From Fasciolopsis buskii (taxonomy: Eukaryota; Platyhelminthes; Trematoda; Plagiorchiida; Fasciolidae), in the NCBI GenBank assembly GCA_008360955.1, contig LUCM01003804.1, forward strand, positions 216,957 through 280,956: 64,000 nt of DNA. Direction: 5' to 3'. Made by a program: the position numbers and the translations under genes. Of the stretch, positions 38,001 to 50,455 are shown one piece after another (the first letter of the stretch is position 1; every line of letters begins with the position of its first letter). Below the pieces are notes generated by a model, which saw only the letters and a list, made by a program, of their open reading frames with translations, was not told the origin of the DNA and did no database searches.

Positions 38001-41000
38001 CTCACAGATTGCCACACTTGGGTAATTATGATCCAGAACAAGCGGTAGCCTCCATATTCAATAGTATGGTAAATGAGGAGCGTTTGGAACCAATAATTGT
38101 TTGATCGTTGTGACTGTCATTTGTCTTTACTCAGTGATACTCACATTCATCAAGGTTAGTGATGGAATCGTTGTAACATTCTTGAGTGGTATTTGATCTC
38201 TTGCCATTCTGTTACTCAGACCTCGGCTGACGTTTTGCCAGACTAAACACTAATGTATGATCAAGTGGGATCTAAAATCCGAATGCAGCTGAGTCCGATT
38301 CCAACGTATTGAACGCGTTGGAGTTCGGATGGACATGGCGATTAAACCAAACTCAAGACGGTTTCACGGAAATTATAGGTACTGAAATCACACTGTAATG
38401 CCAGAAAAAGCAGAGATGGAAAATTTTCACACGTCACCACTCGGCAGTTTATGTTTAAAACTTGATAGTGGTCAAATACCTCGTTCAGTATCACTCAAGG
38501 ACAGGAGCTTATGAAACACTTATAAACACACACAGTAGAAGACTGGTGCATGGATGACATGTACTTCGGGAGTTTTCTATTCAGTTCACACTCAATAAAA
38601 GTCTAATACCCGTGTTGTGGTGCATTTCACCTAAGCTTTGCCTTTGTATTTGTGGTCATTGTTTTTCCTTTCGGATACCTTTCTAGTCTCAATAATGATC
38701 TGACTGTCCCGACTGATATCTTACACGTTAGTTCACTGCTCAACTGTGCTGTGAACCCGATGACTAGCCATGGTATCGTTAATGCCAATCCCAGTACAAT
38801 ACAGAAGGGATATAAAAACCTCGACTGTTCAGACAAATTGGAAAAGTTTCCTTTCGGTTTTCATAATTGGATTTGTTGTGAAATTCTGTTAGTTCCGTAA
38901 TAACCTGTTTCACGGTGAACTGCCAATTGATAGGCGGAATGCATGATCAACAATCAAGGTGATATCAGAAAAAAACTTATATGTAAATGTAGTAAGGAAA
39001 ATTGTAGTTTGGTATGAAGAAAAAAAGTTACTCCTAACGGAAGTGAAGCATTTTCACCAAAATGCGTGGACAAGATGAACCAATCTCATTTGAAGACTTG
39101 TGGTCAGGTGGAAACGACGTTGAAGCTTTTGTGAGAGCTAAGTTCAGAGAAGAAATGATGAACCAAATGACCAATGAAAAGAGATGCGGTAAAGCTGCAA
39201 AGTAGACCTTACCTTCAGCCGCCAAATGACGGCCTGGCCGATACGAATTGTCATAAGAGATCACGAAATTGTCTATCGATTTACGGAAAAATCACAAGAC
39301 CTTTTCTTGACTGACCATGTTTGTCGTGCGCACCAAATCCAATAAATTAACAGTGCATGTCGCTATGGGCGAAATCTCTCGGCTACTTTCAATTTTTCAA
39401 GAGATGGATACAAAAAGTAAAATAGTATACCTTCGCAGAATGGTGAATTTAATCTCTAGAAAACGTACATTTACTTGTGGACTTGTGATAAGCATGAAAT
39501 CGCCCCAAATGTACGAAGACGGTTTTTTTTAACCTTCTATTGTTTGTTTTAGTCGGAACTTTGGGTCTCCTCTACTGGGAATTTGGCATTCGCAATGGAA
39601 GGATAAACTGATCATATTGACCATCCACTTAGTTATGTGAATTAATCAGTGGATACGATGTGTATTGTGTTATGTGTCTGGGTTACGTGAAATCTTTTAC
39701 CTTACCCATGGTTACTAAACAGTCGCCAGCGGACAAAACGTCTCCCGAAGTTGCTAACGGATTATGAGAAAACTGGTGGTGAATCTCATATACATGTCCA
39801 TGTCTACCATACGGTGATAAGTATTACTTCTCCCCACCAAATGTCTAGTAGGAACCTTTTGGTTTGGTGGAAAATGTCAGTTTCCCATTGCTGTCCGTGT
39901 TTCGGCAACTTGTCTTTTCTGCAGCTCATTGTCTGATAAACTTCGCTGGATTGCATCTTTACTGGCAAGAGAATACCGTTCGTTGGTTGTTCTACTGGTC
40001 TGTTGGCATAGCTAGATATCAAGCGATATCGAGATCAATCCATTGCTTGTTTTTTCCAAAACTACAAACGGGTCGATTGGCTTAATGGAGGGTTAACGTG
40101 GGTGGCTGGGTTGAGAAGGGAACTGAGGATAAGAAAGCCAGTAAATGGTAAGAACTTTTCTTGTTCGAATAAAAAGCCCGATAGTAATCAGAGATGGACT
40201 TTATCACAAAAAAATCGCAACGCCAAGATGGGAAGCCCAAGCAAGTGTCATTTGGCTTTGAAACTCGTCGATTTGTTTTAAAACCAGGTGAGTAACAACC
40301 TTGCAATGAAACGAGAGACCATGAAGCTCCAGGAGTCAATCATGATGCCTGTGCTGATTTACTCCCATGTAATACCGGAATAATATTAATCTGTCTGTGT
40401 CATTCTCTGGTGCCAATTTACCACATTTTGATGCACCCGCAGTTCAAGGCGTGGTGGACCACTTGGCGATTGAGACATCCAAGTACAACTTGTGTTTTGC
40501 GTCTAATTTTCGTTCTTCAAAAACTGTAATTCGAGTACGGATACAAAGTGGAACAGCAAAACCTCGACGATTGTTAAATAAACAATAGTTTAAAAAATCC
40601 GATGCATTAGTCCGATACCTTTGTAAGAAAGCAGCAATCAAAATTTTTTATGAACCATCCAGAAGACGAAATTGATGCAGTAAAACAAAATCACATCGTG
40701 CACTGTTCACCTTTAAAGTGCACAGTGTTTCTTTGAACCTAACAGTAGCATATGTTTGCATCTCTGCAATTTGGTTATTAGTAAGAGGTAACCATTTGGC
40801 TGAGGTACCTCGGGAATTTTAGTACGACTGTTGGTGATAATGAAGAGGTGATAATAACGAGCTATGAACGCCATATCAGCATTTTCAAACAAATGACACT
40901 TGTGCTCCAACGACGACATCCGGATTCCCCCCTCCCTGTGGGTTAAAAGCCTGAGGTTTTTTGCACTGAAGAGCCCCGTTGACCAACTATATTCGATCAC

Positions 41001-44000
41001 CGATGTCACAGACGCAATTCTCGAATTTGACTTGAACATCGAATGATCGATGGCGAAGTTGGCCATCGATTCGCATTGCCTTTGGTGGTTCCGGCACGTT
41101 TCGCATACCGCTACCCGTTGTCTGACTTTTCATAACTGCTTTGCCAGGCCGCTAGAAGTGCCACGGCGATCAGGCTATAACATGGCTCAGAGATATGAGG
41201 AAACTGGTTTCGAGTTCGGCTCCGTTATCAGGTGGTGCTTCCAATCTTTCTGGTTAGGATCGGAGAGATAAGAGTTGTTGTTTTCGGTTGGAGATGCTGA
41301 CAGGCGTGTCTCAGAATCGAATTCAGCGGCAAGAATGTTATGTGAGCTGTCTGTAGAACTCGCGCCTCTCAAAGACACCGAAAGCAGAACAAGCAAAATA
41401 TGTACTATGGAAACAAAAATTTGCTTGATTTCATGCGGTTTACTGGTTTCCCATGTTGATTCCTTTTGCTATATATCTATAAATGGGATAAGTGGGTTGA
41501 GTATGCCTTTTGAAATTTTAGCGGTTTGAGTCCCATATCCACTGGTCGGTTTGTTGGTAGATTAGATCTTACCGTCACCCGGCTGGTTACCACATCTGAC
41601 CGCAGCAGAGTTCATATGGTTCTATGCCACTCGAATTTTCTTGGCCATGGTCATCGGTCTACTCCGTCGTATGGTGGGCCCTAGCGGCTGTGGAGCCTGC
41701 TCCTCCCATTATACTCATGTGCAAAGCATATCAAAAATATATGAATAACTAAAAATATGGTAAAAAGAATGTTATTTCTTTATGTGGCACTTAAAGCTGT
41801 AATATTAGTAATAGGAAAGTTTGTACTAATGAAGAAAGGTCAACGTTCATGTATATTGCTGAATCATAAAGAAGTCGATCAGTTTTGCCAATCGGGTCAA
41901 AACTGGCTTGCGGTGCTTTATTTGGTAAGACCGGGGATCGGTAGTGAATGTTCGGAACAGAATTACCCCAGTGCTTATGAAATGGTACCAAGAACGGCAT
42001 TCACCTTGATTTGTATCAGAGACTTTTAGAAAACTGAACAACAACGCAGTAAAGAAACAGTGGAGTTACACGGATTACGGTGCAAAGATCCCGGAGTTGA
42101 CAGGGATGACGTATTACGTTCAACAGTGGAATCGAGACGCGTGCCGCTCAGATCATGAGGATAGCGATGGCGAGCACAGAATCATGTGGGAACTGAAATA
42201 CAGTAAACTCGGTGATGAATGGGAGTTAATTCAGTAGTTATGGATGCCTCTGCGTGTGAATGCTTTTTTGAATCGGACACCACCTTACCTCAGTTAGCTC
42301 CTCCTCACTGTGATTTACTTGTCGTGAACAAGTCGACACAAAAATCCTTAGTTTTTGATTGCCAAAGAACTGGTTAACTTTAGACCACCTACGGTGTCCC
42401 GGTATTCTACCAAAATGCAGAACATAAATTTGGTAGTGTAAACAAAATTTGTGTACTCTGTTTTGGGCGTCCCTCATTAAATTAATGCGTGCGTATTGGA
42501 ACACTCAAAAATAAGTGTGTACTTAAATTTCGGTTTGTGTGCGCGAGCGAATGAAATATATGAGTCGTGTTTCAAATATTACTATTTTCTACTGATTGTG
42601 CTGAAATCTCCATCTTCGTTTCATCTACCAATCTCAGTCACTTACGCAGACACCCAAGTTAATCAGTCATTCAGTCAGTCATTCATTCACCAGATTTAGT
42701 TAATCAGTCACCAAAATCAGTCAATCGGTCCACTACCAAATGTAATCGGTCAGTCATTCATTAAAATTTGTCCTTCTATGGGTCGGTCGCAACTCAATTC
42801 GTCAGATATGCGTAGTTTTTCAAGTTGAACGATAGATTTCAATTAAAGCCATGTTGTATTTATCATGACAACAAACATCCATCGGATATTCTGGGTAGAT
42901 TGTTTCGGCCTTTTTAAGTGGTCATGTGATCACTGGGTCAGTAGACATCTGGTGGTCACAATTTGTTAATACACGACAAATAATCATTGTTCTATTCAAA
43001 TTAATTCACGTAGGTAGCCATCTTGCCGAATGAGAACAAATCGTGTTGTTCTCCTCGTTTCAGAAGCGAGTGCAAACGTAGGCAAAATCAAGATCGGCAA
43101 ATGTGTAGCCATCAGTCAGCAATAAAAAATTCGTAAAAAGAGAGATATTTGTCATTACAAAACCGAGGGTTACTTGACGAAAGTGATTAGAAAAAAATCG
43201 AGCTGAGGGAAGATGGACTTTATGTCTACTAAACTAGCTTGCCTAGACGAGAGTAGCTTTCAGTTAATTGTCGTATTCCCGATGGAGAGTACTGACTGGT
43301 GTGAACGGAATTCGGTTTGTTAATTTGCAATACCTCATACGTGCGACGACTCGATTTTCTCGACCAATTACGGTTTCTCTGGATACAAGAATAATATAAG
43401 CAACGGGGGTAGTATTGACATCATTGATAGCAGTAGTAGTTGTAGCAGAGGAATGGGAATGTTCCCAATAAACTTTCATTTGCCAACCTATCAGAAAACT
43501 ACGCATGCAAAATCAGTGTCCGTAGAACTGGACTTTCCTCAATATTCCTTCCAGCGGTCAAACCAGTTTTGGAATTGGTGTACCATCGGAGCTTTGGAGA
43601 GAAATCAATGCTGTCAGTGACAAAATTCAACTCATAGCCAGTTATGAACCGCTAGTCAAGTGTATTTACACACGCAACGCTCATAAAGAGTGTTAACCCA
43701 TACCACTTCCCAGATTAGTTAGGGGCAATGTATTGGGAATCCCGTCACACCTATTCGGAAAAGTCGTTTGACTGACTTTTTGAGAACTCGTCATTCTTTC
43801 TAGCTGGAACTACATGTTGACATGACTACACGGTGTCCGTTGCATCGTTACGCTTTATTCTGTATCATGTTGCTGCAAGGAAATCAGCCCTTGTAAACAG
43901 TTCAAGTTGTACGTCTCCGTGCACGGGTAACTCCAGCGTTTTTAGGTTCTTCGAGATGGTAGATCATACTACCTCAGTGGATGGGTCTTCCAAGCCTGAT

Positions 44001-44240
44001 CTCCGGTCTACATGAATTAATCGCATTATCAGGTGACTGAATTCAGTCTTTCTGTTTACCCACTTAAAACTTCGAATCGACACCGAATTTCATCAAGCAA
44101 CGGTCATTCTGCAGATTCTGTAATAATGTGATAACGCGTAATCCGAGCACCTTGATTCGTGGTTACTTCGTATTAGGGAAGCGTACCAGTTCTTCTTTAT
44201 TTCAACAGCAAAAAACTTAGATTGAATTTGTAAACACTGG
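32035..44240. other. No gene seen
   Basis: Long featureless stretch with a short GT run at about 37,776-37,798. The 157-codon plus frame at 34,126-34,599 and the 130-codon frame at 32,967-33,359 have no recognisable domain. A tRNA-like GGATAAGTGGGTTGAG...GGTTTGAGTCCC occurs near 41,487-41,540 (plus), with GGATA/TATCC ends, but is weak. Confidence 0.55.
42655..42770. repeat. CAGT/CATT imperfect microsatellite
   Basis: Imperfect tetranucleotide array (CAGT, CATT, AATC) degrading to the right; it continues as scattered CAGTCA words to about 42,770. Confidence 0.85.
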
Positions 44241-44242
44241 TT

Positions 44243-44299
44243 CAACTAGCCATTGAGAACCACGGAAGCACTGTGTCGTTGCTTCTTATAAAGTGTTTC
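44243..44299 (-). repeat. Decayed relative of the hammerhead-SINE body
   Basis: In plus-strand view, 44,243-44,274 aligns with 45,598-45,630 at most positions, including an exact GGAAGCACTGT. Reading minus, upstream of this lies GGACCGAAAC (44,293-44,302), corresponding to the stem II-GAAAC part of a hammerhead, but no intact CTGATGA. The DNA between GAAAC and the shared body is longer than in the 45.6-kb copy. A B-box-like GGGTTCAATCTCC at about 44,347-44,359 lies on the other strand, so the tRNA head of this copy is unclear. Confidence 0.55.
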
Positions 44300-44399
44300 G
44301 GTCCACCAATATGGATCTGGATGCTGACTCAGAGTCATATTTGTCGGGTTCAATCTCCGGCTAGAGGATTTAGTCAATACGTGGAGTTAATGAATCCAA

Positions 44400-45525
44400 A
44401 CTAGTCAAATGAAACAGGTCTACAGCGCTTCAGTGCATTTCAACGCTGAGTTACAGTTTCCTATGGTACATTGAGTTAGCGGATCATCACGAAGTTTTTG
44501 AAGAAGTAAACATGCATTGTTTGGTTTGTTTTCAATTCTGTAAAAGAAACATCTAATTCCATCTGGTGCAATTTACTAAACTGGCACAAATTGAACTGAG
44601 GATCCAGGGATTCACTGATACTTGTGATCAGACTGCATTCGCACCTAATTACATTTACGAAATCCACCAGTCTCCCGTGGGATTGTCTGGTCTCGTTGAC
44701 GGGTTCACACAACCAAACCATGATAGTTTTCTTCAAACACATCGAAAGAAATGACTTCCAACTCTCGCATGTGATTGACCCATGTGAAAATTAGGCTGAA
44801 CAAGATATTTGCTACAAGCACAATCGAAAGACTTGATGGATTGCACGGAGCCTGAGTGATTCTCGGCGTACCCGAATACCATACAGTACAACTTACATAG
44901 AGGAATAGAGACATAGAGACAGAGACATCATACCTGGGATCATCGTGAAACCGATCAAGTGATCTGCGGTTAATTACAAGCGATGCAACCCATATTGCAT
45001 TCAGCATTGAGGACAGACAAATTCGGGCTAGAGAATGACCGATCAAAGTAAACTTATTCTCCGAAATGAATGGCGGCCAATGGGAAGCAGGGGTACGAAT
45101 TCGAGCTAAGTTGGGAACGTATCTCGAGTTGATGGACCAATTGAACTGGTTGACGTAGAACCTGTCCGGAAAACGTTATTGGGGGTGGATAAAACGTCGA
45201 CCAATTGACAAACATAAGGGTTGATATATCATAGGATGGGAAAACCCAAACTCAGAAGGAATAACGCAGCAAAAGACTGTAATGAGATTTCACAGGTGCA
45301 TATTAAAAAAATACATAAGCGATGAGTTGAGATGACGGGTGTTTTGTGTTGTATTTCACTCAGTTGAGAATCAGTAATTTTCAGCCGCTACTTTCTGTCA
45401 CACGTAACTCAAGTAATTTAAGACTAGGTATTTGCTCCAAGCTAAGCAATGAGTATTTAGCAGTTAGACAGAAACCAATTATTTCACAAGGAATGACTGG
45501 ATTTTGCGGTTTCTATAAACAAATG
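44400..45525. other. No gene seen
   Basis: Between the decayed and the intact-core SINE copies. Only short unrecognised frames (60-113 codons) and no repeats I could match. Confidence 0.55.
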
Positions 45526-45581
45526 CAGTATTGGTACATTTTAGTAGTAGGAGATTGAATGTTTTCATGAAATAATTCACC

Positions 45582-45756
45582 ATGTGATATCATCGCCCAA
45601 CTCACCATTAAGAAACGATGGAAGCACTGTACACCTGTTTCATCCTTGTTAGGAATCATCAGGAGTGCATATGCACCGCGCCCGGACTGGGACGCGAACC
45701 CGAACAAGGACAAACGATTCTGAATCGAACGCCTTAGCCATTACGCTACCGGGCAG
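45582..45756 (-). mobile_element. tRNA-headed SINE carrying a hammerhead-ribozyme-like core
   Basis: On the minus strand the element begins near GCCCGGTAGCGTAATGGC. It has an A box (TAGCGTAATGGC at 45,737-45,748) and a B box (GGTTCGCGTCC at 45,690-45,700), so it can be read as a pol III-transcribed, tRNA-derived SINE head of about 75 nt. The ends of the head, GCCCGG and CCGGGC, pair as an acceptor-like stem. Downstream comes the hammerhead-like core, then a body ending near 45,582 that is shared with 44,243-44,299. It sits inside a fold-back DNA element and is absent from the opposite arm. The Sm-alpha repeats of schistosomes are a known precedent for pol III promoter plus hammerhead; similarity here is in architecture and core motif, as judged by eye. 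Confidence 0.75.
45624..45668 (-). ncRNA. Hammerhead-ribozyme-like core (type I topology)
   Basis: Read on the minus strand, the order is stem I strand GCACT (45,664-45,668), CTGATGA (45,656-45,662), stem II TTCC-TAACAA-GGAT (45,642-45,655), GAAAC (45,637-45,641), a very short stem III (AC...GT around the loop AGGT), the putative cleavage triplet GTA (45,630-45,632), and the other stem I strand AGTGC (45,624-45,628). All invariant core blocks are present in the correct order. Defects are a T-T mismatch at the base of stem II, where G-C is usual, and a C-C mismatch at the base of stem I. Very short stem III is usual for hammerheads in Penelope-like elements and retrozymes, which tend to cleave best as dimers. 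Activity of this copy is uncertain. Confidence 0.65.
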
Positions 45757-47429
45757 GCTCTGAACGGTTTGTTAAACTTCACCACATGATGTTGCACCTA
45801 TCCGTCACTGATTTGCACAGTTACTGTCCGCTAGCTCACAGCGATCGACCCCTACTGATAGATGACTTCTCTGCAGGTAGCCTAAGTACGACGAAGGCTT
45901 TGGATGTGACCTACTACTAAAATGTACCAAGTATTCAAGTTCTGTAGGTCATATCCAAAGTCTTCATCGTACTTAGGCTACCTGCAGAGAAGTCATCCAT
46001 CAAGAGGGGTTGATCGCTTGAGCTAGCGGACATTACCCGTGCAAATCAGTGACGGATAGGCGCAACGTGCTCATGTGGTGAAGTTCAATAAACCGTTCAG
46101 AGCCTGTCCGGTGAATTATTTCATGAAAATGCAGCATTATCGTTCGAAATAGAGACGTCAATTGTGTTCGATCGTAGTGAGGCACCCGTATGAATACTGA
46201 CTACGTATCGGAATGGCTCCGGTCACGGAATATGCAACCCTAAACTTTAAGGAGATCTCGTCAACTGTAAATCACGTGAAGGTTTGTCTGGAAGACATTC
46301 GTGTATACAAGAGTGAGATATAAACATCATTGGCGAAATAATTTAAGTCAAACGATCGTCGCCGAATGTTCACTTTTCATTTCTATAAATCACAACCCTT
46401 CTCAGTGGTTGTTTGTAATTTCTGGCGCTAGCCAAGCTGTATTAGACTGTCATGTGACTTGCACATAGACTAATCATAGTGAATGCATTCCGGACATAAT
46501 TGAACATTATGATCCATATGGGACTCAGCTGATCTTCTTTGTCATGGGCTCTTAGCTCATTAGGTGGAACACGTTCAAGTTGTCAAATCATGCATTCCAT
46601 GCGTACAAACTGAACCCATGGCGGGCGAGGGGCAGAGAGGGAAATTTGACAAATAGCCAATCATTTGGAAGCACACCATTGTCAGTTGTTGGAACTCGAA
46701 GAATAGTGGTCGCAATTTGGTTCCCTCAAAGTAGCGAAGAAATTCTTGCGCTATGATTCAGTGATGCGAGTTTGGGAAAGGACGAGGAAAACTGGATATT
46801 CAGAATGCAATCATCGTTTTGTGATAACCAATAAGATGCTTTACCAAAGTGCGAGAGAACATAATGAAAATTGCATCATCCCACTGAGTATCTGGTAGGA
46901 AAATTGTAAGGATATTGATCTAGTCAGCGCCCCAGAATAGCTCGTCTGTTCTGGCTAAATGTCTTGCCAGACTTGTGACTCGTCAGAATCACCTGTCGTT
47001 AAATGGTAACAAATCGGGAGCTAACTTCATCGTGTTTTGAGGAACAGATGAACAAGTGTTTATCAACCGGTAGGAAATTTGTTTACAGAATACATATTTT
47101 TTGCATCTATCTGATGAATTGCCGAATGTATCATTCAAACTAATTCCTGGGATGACAATAATTACGTAACCCAGTTGTTTTCCAGCTCACAGGTTTTATA
47201 AACTTCAGCAAACTCGGCTACAGTTTAGCTGCATAGGATTGTAAAATCGAGGAATAATAGAGTGAAAGTCCATAACTTTTCAAGAAAAGCATGGGAGGAG
47301 TGCACACTTTGGAGACAAAGTCTGGCTCGATATGAGTACATATAGCATTCACGTGTAGTATTCTCTTAACCGAATTACAACCTTGACCCTGGGAAATTCA
47401 CAGTTGTCGTGGTAATACTACACGAACCA

Positions 47430-47503
47430 TTGTTGTTGTTGTTGTTTTTGTTGTTATTGTTGCTATTATTGTTGTTGTTTTTGTTGTTGTTGTTGTTGTT
47501 GTG
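47430..47503. repeat. TTG trinucleotide microsatellite
   Basis: Near-continuous TTG array with a few TTTT and ATT interruptions. On the minus strand it reads as a poly-Gln tail at the end of a 77-codon frame, which is not supported as a gene. Confidence 0.95.
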
Positions 47504-48644
47504 CGTTATTTCTATTTTCAAATTCGTGCCGAGACAGCAACGTTGCCTTGAAGTTCGACTGATTTAATATTTGGCTTTTATCGTGCTCTCCGTCAGGTAC
47601 GCCCGAATTCGCAGCAAGGTTAATGGTCGGTTTTATTAGCTGCGACGATGAATGGTGTTGAATGTTTGATGAACATGACCTCAGAGAACATGTTCTCATG
47701 TCCGGCTGTCATCAACTGGGCCCGGTTAAGGGAAACATAGGGACGCCGGTGGGTAAACAACCATACGGTTGGCTAGGTCCCCCTGCTGGAGGAAAAAATT
47801 TCATTTCTCAACTTCCAAGCTTCCGAGATTTTTGCTACTCTTGACAGAATTTTTCTCTTGGATGAGGTCAGCTCTTTCACAAACTAACTGGTAGATAGCA
47901 AACTGAAATGGAAGATGGTGTGAACCGTACGGAAACTGGAAAGAATAATGCATTTATTTCCGCCATAAACGGTAGGGCGTGGTCCACGGAAAAGAGACAA
48001 CTTTTTAGAGGTTGTTCGTAAACATAGGGAGTGAGACAGAGGAAAGTGATAATCAATAATAGGTAGATCTTATTGTTTTGCGGTTACTCCCCCTCCTTCC
48101 CATTGAGAGGACTCACTAGGACTTATCGCGAAGCTGAATGTCACTTATTTTGACCACAAATAAGCCAACATATCTCAAACCTTTCTGAGCTTTTTAGGTG
48201 CGCGTAAGTGAACGATCAACGTTTTCAACCTGCCGGTGTACCTTTGACTCTGGGTCGTGGAGTAACTTATTTGGTCACGTCGCGATCATATGAGAAATGC
48301 GTGTTATATCGGTGTGTCGCTGTTCTAGGTAATCACAGCCTATGATCAGCGCATGAACAAAGTGATCAGTCAACGGCCAATGATACAAAATACATTATTT
48401 GTCTTTCAGCACGGGCATGTCCAGGTTCCAAGGCAGTTCACTTGTGATCCAACCCAATGTCCATCATGGCGTTCAAACTACCTTCCGAATGGTCTTCTTG
48501 ATCAGTTAGACTGTCTCATCTGAGTTCCTCACGGTCCAGTGCATTTCGGGTACCCCGGAAGCGAAAAGATATGAACAGATATTGGGATATGTTCATTTTG
48601 AATGTCTTGTTGTCAATACGTTCGAGTGAGATTGCCACGCAACT

Positions 48645-48690
48645 TCTGCAGAAGCACTGTCCTCAGTGTTCCTACTGGACATAAGTACAT
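48645..48690 (-). repeat. Possible further decayed hammerhead-SINE fragment
   Basis: Minus strand reads GTCCAGTAGGA, then ACACTGAGGACAGTGCTTC. This keeps a stem II-like hairpin and the GACAGTGCTTC junction seen at 44.27 kb, but the CTGATGA and GAAA blocks are missing. Confidence 0.3.
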
Positions 48691-50455
48691 CCAGAACTGT
48701 AATGTGCATGCGGCCAGGCTTATTCCGAGAGGTTTGCAAATGCCCACGGGAAAAATAAGAGGAAACCTTGTAAGCCTAAGCCCCGCAGAGTTGACCAACT
48801 TTATGCGTTAATTACGCACTCACAAACAAGCTAACGACTAGCGGGTTGCATATTTAAAAACCTATTATTTTTAAAAATTAACCTGGGAATATTGATTGCC
48901 ATGGGTTCCGCCATTATGAGTATGCAGGTATTGCTAGTTGTAATGCATTCGAAAATTTTGCTTGTCAGCACTTGCGAGACAAAAATTTAACAACAACTAT
49001 CATACATTTATTCACAGCTTGTTCATTTTACATCTGTTTATTGATCGTGATACAACCAGTTGAACGTGAATGACCTCGATCGACAAAGCAAGCTTGTCAT
49101 AACGCGGAAAAAGGAATCATAATGGAGCGTGAATGTTTGTTAAATTTAGTTAAATTGGACCTCGAATTCACCCTAATTTGTATTCTTAAATGCTGGATGA
49201 CCCACTTGTCTAACAAAAGTACTCAGTTTATCGACTATTCTATTCACGATTATACACGTATTTGCAAACTGAATTTAATTCATTAAGAACTAGAATGTTT
49301 TACGTTAACTGAGCGCTAATAGTCATTGTCGACTTGCAAAAGAAAAGAGTATTCATTTAGAAAGATTCCTGATCTGTATCAAAGTTGGACTTGTATCAGA
49401 TGTACCCAAGCTCATCTCGAGATAGTCACAATGAAACAGTAAGCTAGGAACAGTGACATCTTTCGGTACCACAAAGCAGAAGATAATGAGTTGGCTAGGA
49501 AACCTAGCTTAAGTTACACATTTTGTTACAACTTTTTCAGTTTTAAACTAAGCAAAACCGCCATCTACACAAAGTAAAACGAATAAACAACACGAGGCGC
49601 GTCTTTTATGTAGAAGATTATTCACATTCACAAGCGAGCATAGATTTATAGTTCTGGTAAAATTTTAAGATTGCAGTTCTGTTTTGTTGATGTGGATCAA
49701 ATTATTTCCAATATTTCATGCATCCTTCGCCTGATAACGACGAAAATATTTAGATAGTTCAAATGGCAGTGGATACGAAGTGTGGATTAATTGCATAGAA
49801 AATATAATTCTCTTGCGCAGTGGTGGAAAGTGCCGATGGTTGTAATTCGGCGACCCGTTAATTTTGTTGGTAGATGCATGATATTTGGTGGCCAGCAAAA
49901 GAATTTCAAACAGATTTTTCTATGGTCAGTGTCTCCGAAAGGGCTGCCAAAGTGGATCATCCTTACACGAATAAAATGACAGAAGTCCTAAAAAGGTATC
50001 AAACTGAAAGATACTGTGGATATGAGGGAATCTGTTGCTGTGATCACCAGAATGTTCTGGTTGTTTTAAGAAAATGGACAGTATGTGAATATAGTGGTTC
50101 TCCAAAAGAAACTCGTAATGCTCTACGCCAGAAGTTAGTAAGCATGTCACCTCGAGTAGGGTGGTTTCCTTCCAGCTTGACTACAATCTTGTGAAGTCAA
50201 GTCTAGGCTTAGAGTACCTGTTTTGCTGTCCAAGATGTATTTAATTTTCTGGAGTGATAATTCAACTAGCTGTCTGCAGAGTGGATACTAACTTCGAAAT
50301 TCCAGAATCCTATGACACATGAAGTATAAGTAATTTCGTACTCCAGTTACTGGATGCCATGTCAAAACGATCAAAAACTACTGAAAAACGGTGATGGCGC
50401 TTCAGATGACCATATTTACTGATTTTCTACTTCTAGCACAACTAATAGTAAGCTG

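Larger units (their letters stand above)
45531..45930. mobile_element. MITE-like unit with 21-bp terminal inverted repeats
   Basis: A 400-bp unit bounded by perfect 21-bp inverted repeats. The left one begins TTGGTACATTTTAG (45,531-45,551) and the right one ends CTAAAATGTACCAA (45,910-45,930). The trinucleotide GTA lies directly outside both ends (45,528-45,530 and 45,931-45,933), compatible with a 3-bp target duplication but too short to prove it. There is no transposase frame, so it would be non-autonomous. It contains the hammerhead SINE. Superfamily not determined. Confidence 0.6.
45562..46129. repeat. Long fold-back: partial inverted second copy of the MITE-like unit
   Basis: The segment 45,944-46,129 is an inverted copy of two blocks of the left unit: 45,751-45,914 (about 164 bp, several mismatches) and 45,562-45,581 (20 bp, perfect, matching 46,110-46,129). 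The two arms face each other across a 29-nt spacer (45,915-45,943). The 169 bp between the two left blocks, which hold the SINE, are absent from the right arm. The right copy has lost its terminal inverted repeats. Confidence 0.85.
46135..50450. other. No gene seen
   Basis: Contains the TTG array and the possible SINE scrap at 48.65 kb. The 106-codon plus frame at 49,874-50,194 is Cys-containing and hydrophilic, but unrecognised and without clear splice context. Confidence 0.55.

Noticed and set aside
39062..39205. 47-codon plus frame, hydrophilic, beginning MRGQDEPISFEDLW
   Set aside because: Looks mildly coding-like and could be an exon, but has no recognised domain and no convincing acceptor or donor pair.
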